Positions 1 to 6,605 of a stretch of 7,063 bases of DNA are shown here, piece after piece. Numbering within the stretch: the first letter of the stretch is position 1; each line of letters starts with the position of its first letter. The stretch covers positions 1-7,063 of the forward strand of contig VFFT01000117.1 in assembly GCA_009392775.1 (NCBI GenBank), read 5' to 3'. The stretch comes from SAR202 cluster bacterium (GTDB taxonomy: Bacteria > Chloroflexota > Dehalococcoidia > UBA3495). The position numbers and the translations under genes were made by a program. The notes beneath the pieces were generated by a model. That model was given only the letters and a program-made list of their open reading frames with translations. It made no database searches and was not told the origin of the DNA.

Positions 1-1159
1 TGGCTTTTCCATGAGGTGTTTTTATATCGACTTGGCACGAGAATGCATTTAGTATGTAATCAAAAGCGTTAATACTGTTATTTGTAAAATCACGCCATTT
101 GTCGGGTGATTCCCTGATAACATCATCAGGATCTTGGCCCTCTGGAAGTATCGATATTTGCAAGTCGAGACTTGCTGATACTCCTGCGCCATTCGCCTGG
201 GGATTGTTTTGTAAGACGTTCCATGATGATTCCAGGCTTCTGAGAGTCGCCTGCTGGCCTGCACTGTCTGCGTCTAATGCCATAGTAACTTTGTTTGTTA
301 ATTTGGTTATTTGCGTTACTTGAGGAGTGGTTAGGGCAGTCCCCATCGAAGCTACAACGTTTGTAAACCCATTTTGGTGCGCCGTAATAGTATCCATATA
401 ACCTTCTACCACAATCAGGCCATCGGAATCGGCAACCTGTTTGGCCAAATGTAGGCCATATAGTATTCGACTTTTATCAAATAATATGGTTTTCGGAGAG
501 TTTATATATTTTGGCACAGACTCGGATAAAGTACGGGCTCCAAAGCCGACGAGTTCACGATTCGCATTTCTGATTGGTATAGTTAGTCTGTTAATAAATA
601 TGTCTCGTATTGAGGTGTCTTCAATATTTCTAGCTAGACCCGCAGTAACTAATTGTTCGGTAGTATATCCCATATTTGTTAAGTGGTTTTTAAGAGCGTC
701 TCCTGATGATGGACTAAGTCCTAACTCGAATCTTTCTAAAGTGTGTGGTGTTATATCTCGTTTTTCAAGATATTCCCGAGTCCTAGCTCCGCGAATAGAT
801 ATGAGATATTCCTGGAAGAAAGAGTTTGCAGAGTCGTTAATATCCTTTACAAGCTGGTATTGTGAATTGTCATCTTTGTTTGGTAAGGGAATTCCTGTCT
901 GTTCTGACAACAATCTTAGCGCATCTCCAAAGCCGATATTACGGCTTTTCATAATAAAAGAATATACGTCTCCGCCGGTAGCGCATGCTCCAAAGCATCG
1001 CCAGCTCTGACGTTCAGGAAACACAAAGAACGAGGCTGTCTTCTCATCGTGGAACGGACATGTAGACTTATATGAATTACCGGACTTTTGAAGCGCGGTA
1101 TGACTCGATATCACATCCACAATATCAAGACGGTTTTTAATGTCGTCGGTTACACTCAT
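1..1159 (-). CDS. dnaG: DNA primase DnaG, 3' end cut by window edge
   Basis: Makes the RNA primers for the leading strand start and for each Okazaki fragment, working with the replicative helicase and the polymerase III holoenzyme. The frame is open for 386 codons from ATG at 1159 to the window edge; primases are usually about 600 residues, so the rest of the TOPRIM fold and the helicase-binding C-terminal domain are outside. Visible in order: N-terminal MSVTDDIKNRLDIVDVI; zinc finger with C34 and H37 (CPFH) and C55 and C59 (CFGAC); RNA-polymerase core with RLTIPIRN at about 191-198 and a PKYINSP / LYGLHLAK stretch at about 217-240; TOPRIM acidic residues E252 (VEGYMD) with D256, then D296 and D298 (ALDADSAG). 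The second zinc knuckle is Cys-x3-Cys instead of the usual Cys-x2-Cys, which I associate with Chloroflexota primases. There is no clear Shine-Dalgarno before the ATG, but the start matches the family N-terminus. It lies 211 bases after dnaE in the same direction with a promoter of its own. Confidence 0.97.
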   Translation of the reverse strand, partial: MSVTDDIKNRLDIVDVISSHTALQKSGNSYKSTCPFHDEKTASFFVFPERQSWRCFGACATGGDVYSFIMKSRNIGFGDALRLLSEQTGIPLPNKDDNSQYQLVKDINDSANSFFQEYLISIRGARTREYLEKRDITPHTLERFELGLSPSSGDALKNHLTNMGYTTEQLVTAGLARNIEDTSIRDIFINRLTIPIRNANRELVGFGARTLSESVPKYINSPKTILFDKSRILYGLHLAKQVADSDGLIVVEGYMDTITAHQNGFTNVVASMGTALTTPQVTQITKLTNKVTMALDADSAGQQATLRSLESSWNVLQNNPQANGAGVSASLDLQISILPEGQDPDDVIRESPDKWRDFTNNSINAFDYILNAFSCQVDIKTPHGKA

Positions 1160-1370
1160 AGAACCGCTATTCAGTACTCGATATTAGTGTGGTTGGTTTG
1201 AATGTGCTTTGTTGTCCCGATGTCAACTGCCAGCCTCCACCGCGAGACATTTATTATAACATATGATGCGTTTGTACAATGAGAAACGAGTCGCAAATAT
1301 GCTGTGGCTTTTATGCTATCTACCACTACTCGGAAGTGCGCTTTAAATACTAATAATAGACACCTGATTG
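1160..1370 (-). other. dnaE-dnaG intergenic region and dnaG leader
   Basis: This 211-base gap holds no open frame with coding character. Its main content is the probable dnaG promoter (listed separately), which would leave a 5' untranslated leader of roughly 85 bases. I found no strong GC hairpin with a T-run after the dnaE stop, so dnaG may also receive read-through from dnaE. A TTGACA box at 1226..1221 (minus) has no acceptable -10 at the right distance. Confidence 0.6.
1253..1279 (-). promoter_or_regulatory. Probable sigma70-type promoter of dnaG, extended -10
   Basis: On the minus strand TATAAT (1258..1253) is a full consensus -10 box and is preceded directly by TGT (1261..1259), giving the extended -10 form TGnTATAAT. 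A partial -35, TTGTAC, lies at 1279..1274 with a short 15-base spacer; an extended -10 tolerates a weak or badly spaced -35. It sits in the dnaE-dnaG gap about 94 bases before the dnaG ATG, oriented towards dnaG. Assigned from sequence match alone. Confidence 0.55.
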
Positions 1371-4300
1371 CTAATTTATACGCATGATGTGTACTGCTTC
1401 ATTGCCGAGCGTATCTCGGAGCCGTGACTGTAACTCTGAACAGAATTTGACTTGCACTTCTGGGAGGTCCATGAGTACTTGCTTTCCGTTTGTGTGTATG
1501 TTTAGTTTTACTGCGTCACTGCCTTGGAATTCTAGCAATAGTTGAACCAATTCTCTTAGTTGGTGAGTATCATTAAGAGGGTTGTCTGATTCATGAATGT
1601 TTATTATCACGGATTGTTTATTAATTTGAGACTCTGATTCCTGCTCGGAATGCGCCATTAAGCTTTCATTCTCAGAGCTTTGGTAGTTGTTTTGAGAAGC
1701 ATTAGCTTTGTTATCCTTTATTACATTGCTGGTTTGGCTATTTTCTTCTAAGTGATCTAGAACATATTCATCTACTTGTTCCAATGACAGTGATATTTGG
1801 TCGCCTCGTGATCTAATCTTTCCGCAGACTTTTGCGAGAATACCAGGTTGCCAAAAGTCACTGGTCCTATTAAGTACGTCCGGCCAAACCAGAACTTCTA
1901 TGCCTCCATCAACAAGGTCTAATGATACAACAAGAAACTTTTTTTGATCTTTGGTGTATCTTTCACTGATTTCTGTGATGTGCCCGACTATTGTTACTTG
2001 GGTGTCATTCGTTTTATCCGATAGCGGCGCACTATAGGTGTGTATATTTGGATCGTTGATTTTAATAAGATCTACTACGGGATTGTACGAAATGCTTGAA
2101 CCCAAAAATTCACGTTCCCAGTCAGCTTTCTCTTTTTTATTCGTGGTATCAGAACCAACAACTATGTTTATTAGGTTGTGATTAGACGCATTGTCCCCGT
2201 TCATGTTGTCAAACATGTTAGTTTGTCCGGTGGTGCGCATCGTTTCATGCATTTGAGCGGTAGATATAATCTGGTCAGCGCTTTCTAATATAGCTCCGCG
2301 GTCTCCAAAAGAATCCAAAGACCCTGCTTTAATGAGGCTTTGTAAAGTACGTTTATTCAGACTGCTAAGGTCAGCTCTTCTACAGAAATCTTCAAGGGAT
2401 AAATATGGACCATTGTCCTTACGCTCGCTAACAATCGGTCTAATAGCGCCTTCACCTAGAGTTTTTATTGCGGATAGACCGAAACGTATTGATCTATTTG
2501 CACCTGGTATTTCATCGATACAGAAAAATTCTTCTGAACGATTGACGTCAGGCAGAAGTATGGGTATGTCCAGTTTTATGGCTTCGTTGATAGCGCTGAG
2601 TATTTTATCTGGGTTATCCAATCTAGAATTCAATACAGAAGCCATGTATTCGACTGGATAGTGTGTTTTGAAATAAGCCGTCCAGTACGATATTAAGGCG
2701 TAACTGACGCTGTGGGCTTTGTTGAAGGCATAACCTGCAAACGGCTCGATAAGGCTGAATATTTGTTCGGCAATAGTTGAATCGAATCCTTTTCCGATGG
2801 CTCCTGCTACAAAACGTTGTTTTTCCTCAGCCATGAGCGATGCGATTTTTTTGCCCATAGCTTTTCTGACGATGTCGGCTTCACCTAATGAATAGCCAGC
2901 AAAATTTTGCAATATTAATAGAACTTGATCTTGATAGACTATTACGCCGTAAGTTTCGTCCAATAGGTCTTTCAGACTGTCATGTGGATAAGAGATAGGA
3001 GTTTGTCCATGCTTGCCACTGATAAACGTGTCTATGTGCTCCATTGGGCCAGGCCTATAAAGGGCTATCATAGCTGCTATGTCACCTAGGTTAGTAGGTT
3101 TAAGCTCTGATATATATCTTTGCATACCCGCACTTTCTAATTGGAAGCACTCGGTGGTTTTACCGGATGACAGAAGGTCGAAAGTTGATTTGTCATCTAA
3201 CGGTATCTGATTAATATCTATTTCGATATTCTGATATCTTTTTATCATTTTGACCGTTCGATCTAAAGCGGACAAACTAGTCAGTCCTAGGAAGTCCATC
3301 TTTAGTAATCCTAGCTTTGCTACAGGATCCATAGAATATTGAGTCATCATGACAGGGCTGTTTTCGTCACCTCTAGCTGGTCTCTGGAGAGGGAGTGTGT
3401 CGGTAAGAGGTTCGTCGGCAATTACTACTGCGGCTGCATGTGTACTTACGTGATGGACAATTCCTTCTAGCCCCTTCGCATTATCAACTAGGGTTCGTAT
3501 TGATCCGTCAGAATCGTATTCTGATTGCAGTTCGGGATTGGCGATCATGGCATCGCTGATAGTGCGAGATTTGAGTGGAACCATTTTTGCAATTCTGTCA
3601 ACGTCTCCGTATGTCATTCCAAGGCCACGACCCACGTCCCTTAATGCAGCTTTAGCTCCCATAGTGCCGAAAGTTATTATCTGGGCTACTTTATCGCTCC
3701 CGTATTTATCGATTACGTAATGCAGGACTTCATCCCGACGATCATCTTGAAAATCCATGTCTATATCGGGCATTTCTTTGCGCTCATAATTCAGGAAGCG
3801 CTCGAAAACAAGGCGATATTCCATTGGATCGATATCTGTGATCCCCAGACAATAGAGCGCAACACTGGCAGCTGCGCTACCACGAACGCCAAACAAAATG
3901 TTATTTTTTCTTACAAAATCTATTATGTCCCATACGACTAGAAAATAATTTTCGAATTGAGTCGACTTTATTACTTCTAGTTCATATTCGAGGCGAGCTT
4001 TAGTTTCTTGAGTGGGATGCGGGTATCGGGACTTAAATCCATTCCAGCAGAGTTCTGATAAATATGCGTCTGCTGGTACATTGTTGGGAGTATTATATTT
4101 GGGTAAATGAGTTTGACCAAAGCCGAGTTCTACGTTACACATGTCTGCTATCAATTGCGTGTTTTGTAGCCCTTCAGGAATGTCTGAGAATAGCAGATTC
4201 ATTTCTTCGGGTGACTTGATGTAGTACGATGGGTCTTCCATGCGTAGACGTTTCTCATCTTGTATGGTTGTGCTAGTTTGGATGCATATGTATACGTCCT

Positions 4301-4943
4301 GGAACGGGGCATCATGTTGGTGTACATAATGCGCATCATTTGTTACCACCATTGGTATATCCAGAGATTTTTTTATTTCCAAGAGCCCAGCATTGATGTC
4401 CGGTAGCATCGGGACATCAGCATGACGCTGTATTTCGAGGAAGTAATTTTCTCCAAAAGCATCTTTATACCAAGAGGCAGCTTTTATGGCATTTTCTATT
4501 GATGATTCTGTTATTAACTTTGGAATTTCGGCTGAAGGGCATCCCGATAAACATATCAGGCCTTCTCTATGTTCGTAGAGCAAATCTTTATCAATTCTAG
4601 GCCGATAGTGAAAGCCTTCAACATGGGCTTTTGTTACGAGTCTGATTAGATTCTGGTATCCGGTGTTATTTTTAGCGAGTAGGACCATGTGAAATGGGCT
4701 TCGCTCTGATGGGCTTTTATCAAAACGATTATTATGCGCCACATACATTTCGCAACCTATAATAGGTTTTATGTTCTGCTCTTTACATTCAGAATAGAAG
4801 TCTACTGCTCCATATAAAGACCCATGGTCAGTAATGGCTAGACTGGACATCCCAAGCTCTTTTGTTTGCTGCACTAGGTCGGGGATGCGGCTGATCCCGT
4901 CGAGCATGCTATATTCTGTGTGTGTATGTAGATGGGTAAACAT
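1371..4943 (-). CDS. dnaE: DNA polymerase III subunit alpha DnaE
   Basis: The replicative DNA polymerase: it extends primers at the fork, held on DNA by the beta clamp. With ATG at 4943 the product is 1190 residues, normal for DnaE1. Domains: PHP at about 1-230 with HLHTH (H4, H6, H8), D39-H40, E65, C135, H174 and D203/H205, so the metal site looks complete, unlike the decayed site of E. coli alpha; an intact PHP site is known in Thermus alpha to give 3'-5' exonuclease activity. Palm aspartates D393 and D395 (PDIDMDF) and D550 (KMDFLGL); fingers including CFQLESAGM near 599-607; a helix-hairpin-helix region near 850-880; QTNMF at 907-911, the counterpart of the E. coli clamp motif QADMF; OB fold at about 980-1060; a Ser/Asn/Gln/Glu-rich linker at about 1065-1112; then a C-terminal domain of about 78 residues. 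The longer GTG start at 4964 would add 7 residues, but the ribosome site GGGAG (4953..4949) sits 5 bases before the ATG and the family begins at this Met. dnaG follows downstream. Confidence 0.98.
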   Translation of the reverse strand: MFTHLHTHTEYSMLDGISRIPDLVQQTKELGMSSLAITDHGSLYGAVDFYSECKEQNIKPIIGCEMYVAHNNRFDKSPSERSPFHMVLLAKNNTGYQNLIRLVTKAHVEGFHYRPRIDKDLLYEHREGLICLSGCPSAEIPKLITESSIENAIKAASWYKDAFGENYFLEIQRHADVPMLPDINAGLLEIKKSLDIPMVVTNDAHYVHQHDAPFQDVYICIQTSTTIQDEKRLRMEDPSYYIKSPEEMNLLFSDIPEGLQNTQLIADMCNVELGFGQTHLPKYNTPNNVPADAYLSELCWNGFKSRYPHPTQETKARLEYELEVIKSTQFENYFLVVWDIIDFVRKNNILFGVRGSAAASVALYCLGITDIDPMEYRLVFERFLNYERKEMPDIDMDFQDDRRDEVLHYVIDKYGSDKVAQIITFGTMGAKAALRDVGRGLGMTYGDVDRIAKMVPLKSRTISDAMIANPELQSEYDSDGSIRTLVDNAKGLEGIVHHVSTHAAAVVIADEPLTDTLPLQRPARGDENSPVMMTQYSMDPVAKLGLLKMDFLGLTSLSALDRTVKMIKRYQNIEIDINQIPLDDKSTFDLLSSGKTTECFQLESAGMQRYISELKPTNLGDIAAMIALYRPGPMEHIDTFISGKHGQTPISYPHDSLKDLLDETYGVIVYQDQVLLILQNFAGYSLGEADIVRKAMGKKIASLMAEEKQRFVAGAIGKGFDSTIAEQIFSLIEPFAGYAFNKAHSVSYALISYWTAYFKTHYPVEYMASVLNSRLDNPDKILSAINEAIKLDIPILLPDVNRSEEFFCIDEIPGANRSIRFGLSAIKTLGEGAIRPIVSERKDNGPYLSLEDFCRRADLSSLNKRTLQSLIKAGSLDSFGDRGAILESADQIISTAQMHETMRTTGQTNMFDNMNGDNASNHNLINIVVGSDTTNKKEKADWEREFLGSSISYNPVVDLIKINDPNIHTYSAPLSDKTNDTQVTIVGHITEISERYTKDQKKFLVVSLDLVDGGIEVLVWPDVLNRTSDFWQPGILAKVCGKIRSRGDQISLSLEQVDEYVLDHLEENSQTSNVIKDNKANASQNNYQSSENESLMAHSEQESESQINKQSVIINIHESDNPLNDTHQLRELVQLLLEFQGSDAVKLNIHTNGKQVLMDLPEVQVKFCSELQSRLRDTLGNEAVHIMRIN

Positions 4944-5112
4944 GGCCACTCCCTCTCCTCTCACCGCCTAACAACCAGCCAATTAGAGGATATTACAGGA
5001 GATTAGCAATAGCAAGTTTTATGATCGCTAATAAATGTTTCGTGCGAATGTGCTAATTCGTTCCGTTGGAATAGTGGCAATTACGAGGAGGTTTAGTGTA
5101 AAAAGGTAATAC
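4944..5112 (-). other. Intergenic region upstream of dnaE
   Basis: The dnaE upstream region holds no gene I can support. Nearest the start is a purine-rich stretch at 4961..4949 with two Shine-Dalgarno-like cores, AGGAG and GGGAG; the second is well placed for ATG 4943. A possible but weak promoter consists of TAATAT (4995..4990) preceded by TG, with TTGCTA at 5015..5010 only 14 bases before it; TTGCTA is tandemly repeated there. I would not rely on this promoter. A 75-codon open frame at 5053..5280 overlaps the zinc-ribbon gene in another frame and has no family character. Confidence 0.4.
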
Positions 5113-5145
5113 TATAGTGAGTTTGAAGGATTCAAGCCTACTATG
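5098..5145 (-). terminator. Probable intrinsic terminator after the small zinc-ribbon gene
   Basis: A hairpin spans 5113..5145: the inner stem pairs 5121..5127 with 5131..5137 (7 pairs including one G-T, loop of three bases), then one mismatch and one wobble, then an outer stem with TAGT (5115..5118) against ACTA (5140..5143) plus flanking pairs. Read on the minus strand it starts about 10 bases after the TAG stop of the small gene, and about 9 bases beyond the hairpin comes TTTTT (5105..5100 region). The stem is AT-rich and the T-run is short and slightly distant, so termination may be weak. Confidence 0.5.
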
Positions 5146-5155
5146 TCTTGCAGTT

Positions 5156-5377
5156 CTAGTAATCTCGTGAGGATTCTTCAGGTTCTTCTCCCATTGCGAT
5201 TTTGTCATCTCTCCATGTGGAGGCTTCAATGTAATTTTGAAATTCTTTGGATTCTCCACAAGATTCACACACGCCGTCACTGAGGGGGCCGGTTGCTGGT
5301 TGGATTATCCAGATGTGCTGGCATGATTGGTCAACTGACTTTGTCTGCAACTGTTTAATTGGACTAGTTTGTGTCAT
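5156..5377 (-). CDS. Small zinc-ribbon-like protein of unknown function
   Basis: A 73-residue hydrophilic protein with no signal peptide or membrane segment, so probably cytosolic. It has four candidate zinc ligands in two pairs: C19 and H21 (SCQHIW) and C37 and C40 (GVCESCGE), separated by an IxPATGPLSDGVC stretch, followed by FQNYIE. I recognise this Cys-x-His-x-W ... GP-S-GVC-x2-CG ... F-N-I pattern from small hypothetical proteins of Actinobacteria and Chloroflexota, but know no assigned function. The ATG at 5377 is supported by GGGAG at 5390..5386, 8 bases upstream. The acidic tail (GEEPEESSRDY) ends in TAG at 5158..5156. It lies 112 bases after the UGSC-neighbour gene and is followed by a likely terminator, so it may be its own unit or the last gene of that operon. 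DNA or RNA binding, or a structural zinc protein, are open guesses. Confidence 0.8.
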   Translation of the reverse strand: MTQTSPIKQLQTKSVDQSCQHIWIIQPATGPLSDGVCESCGESKEFQNYIEASTWRDDKIAMGEEPEESSRDY

Positions 5378-5489
5378 GTTCTATGCTCCCAGTCTTAACC
5401 CTTTCGGTTTAATATACTCGGAGTAGAGAATATATTTCCTGTGATATATAGTCGGATTTACAGCATTTTGGATAAGTGGCGATTGTTGA
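5378..5489 (-). promoter_or_regulatory. Intergenic region with possible promoter and small dyad
   Basis: This AT-rich gap contains two TATATT boxes on the minus strand (5434..5429 and 5416..5411) that could be -10 elements for the zinc-ribbon gene, but neither has a convincing -35. An 11-base inverted repeat, TACTC-G-GAGTA, lies at 5415..5425 between them, a position where an operator could act. No terminator is visible after the stop of the preceding gene at 5490, so co-transcription is also possible. Confidence 0.25.
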
Positions 5490-6560
5490 CTATAAGTGGT
5501 TGGTAATTTCTTCGGTTACGACTCTAGTGACTCCCCACCCCGCTAACCAAGCGGAATGCCTGCCATCTCCACCAGCTACAAACACTTCTACATCTTCAGG
5601 CGATGACACCATCGGGACTAGAGTGTCGGGATTCTCCTCGTTTATCCAAGAAGGCCAATTACGGTTGCCATAATGTGCTAATCCAGTTAGATTGCGTATG
5701 CTCATTCTAGCGTTCTGGAAAATGAACTGTCTGACGTCATTTTTTGATAATCCGTCTGCGTGCATTTCTTCAGCGTGCTCGGGGCATACTATGAGTGTCA
5801 TTTGTGCGCCTGTGCCGATCTGATAATAATTCGCAAATCCAGCACCTTTTGTAGCTTCAACTAGAGTGTTTAGTACTGACTTACCTTTTGATACGGTTGT
5901 TTCCATTATTGGGTAAACGGCCCTAATAGCGGTTATGGTTACCATGTTTCCTGTTACAGGAAGTCCCAGTTCTACGTGACGTGGCTCCCATGGACTTCTT
6001 GCCTCGTTTTCTGAAAAGCAAAAAGAGTATCGTCCTGGCAGCGCAAGTGTTGCCTTGTCCATTTCACCTGGAATAAGCCCGGCCACGTTTCTGATAACTA
6101 GTCTTAACGCTCGGCCGATGGTGGCATTAGCTCTATGACCGGGTCCAAAACAGCCCGCATCACCGTTAATCCCGAGCTGCTCGGCAATAGGCCCATTGAC
6201 TATCACAACTGGTGCTGCTCCCCCTGTGGTAGCCTGACAGCCTGCCAAGTTGAATTCAGGTTGCATTATTGCTTTTACTGCAGCCACAAGTACAGGAAAA
6301 TGTTCTGGTCTGCAACCTGCCATTACAGCGTTTATAGCAATTTTCTCTAGCGTAGCATTAGCGTTTCTAGGTTGGATAATGCCCAGAGATATAGAGGGAT
6401 CTTCCCCGAAGGCGCCAAGCATTTCTCTGACTGAGTCTTCTGTTGCGGGGACTACCGGTAGTCCGTCTGTCCAACCTTGTTCTTCGTAATAATCTTGCAC
6501 TGCTGCAAATTGATTAGGAATTTCTATTTTTCGTGATCCCAGTCCTTTTGTGTCAGCCAT
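5490..6560 (-). CDS. Conserved protein of unknown function, partner of the UGSC selenoprotein
   Basis: A 356-residue protein with no signal peptide or obvious transmembrane helix, so probably soluble. I do not know its reaction. Recognisable conserved blocks, in order: WTDGLPVVPAT at 30-40; LEKIAINAVMAGCRPEHFPV at 71-90; LAGCQATTGGAAP at 105-117 followed by IVNGPIAEQLGIN at 120-132; GCFGPGHRANATIGRALRL at 136-154; PGRYSFCFSENEARSPW at 175-191; and a C-terminal VAGGDGRHSAW at 328-338. Cysteines at 83, 108, 137 and 181 fall inside these blocks and could take part in redox or metal chemistry; that is inference. From memory, proteins with the WTDGLPVVPPT signature are commonly encoded beside UGSC-family genes, and here the start is only 45 bases after the UGSC stop with no terminator between, which suggests one operon and a shared complex or pathway. 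The ATG at 6560 has a weak GA-rich ribosome site (GAAAGATAGAAG); the stop is TAG. No in-frame TGA is seen. Confidence 0.85.
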   Translation of the reverse strand: MADTKGLGSRKIEIPNQFAAVQDYYEEQGWTDGLPVVPATEDSVREMLGAFGEDPSISLGIIQPRNANATLEKIAINAVMAGCRPEHFPVLVAAVKAIMQPEFNLAGCQATTGGAAPVVIVNGPIAEQLGINGDAGCFGPGHRANATIGRALRLVIRNVAGLIPGEMDKATLALPGRYSFCFSENEARSPWEPRHVELGLPVTGNMVTITAIRAVYPIMETTVSKGKSVLNTLVEATKGAGFANYYQIGTGAQMTLIVCPEHAEEMHADGLSKNDVRQFIFQNARMSIRNLTGLAHYGNRNWPSWINEENPDTLVPMVSSPEDVEVFVAGGDGRHSAWLAGWGVTRVVTEEITNHL

Positions 6561-6605
6561 TGTAATCTTCTATCTTTCTGGTGGGTAGTTTTTTAGTTAT
6601 GAGGA

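Noticed and set aside
441..1010. 189-codon plus-strand open frame
   Set aside because: It lies wholly opposite dnaG, whose minus-strand translation shows the zinc finger, polymerase core and TOPRIM motifs. The plus-strand product has no recognisable family character.
1198..1226. TTGACA at 1226..1221 (minus) as a second dnaG promoter
   Set aside because: The -35 box is a perfect match, but 16-18 bases downstream there is only ATTCAA/TTCAAA, a poor -10.
1302..1325. GTGG...CCAC inverted repeat after the dnaE stop as a terminator
   Set aside because: The stem is only four pairs with a long loop and no T-run follows on the minus strand.
4944..4964. GTG at 4964 as the dnaE start, adding 7 residues
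   Set aside because: The added residues are encoded by the purine-rich ribosome-binding stretch itself, the GTG has no ribosome site of its own, and DnaE proteins begin at the MFTHLHTH methionine.
5053..5280. 75-codon minus-strand frame overlapping the zinc-ribbon gene
   Set aside because: It has no family resemblance, overlaps a better supported gene in another frame, and runs through the terminator hairpin.
6135..6489. Plus-strand open frames opposite the UGSC-partner gene
   Set aside because: They are opposite a long conserved coding frame and show no independent motif or ribosome site.
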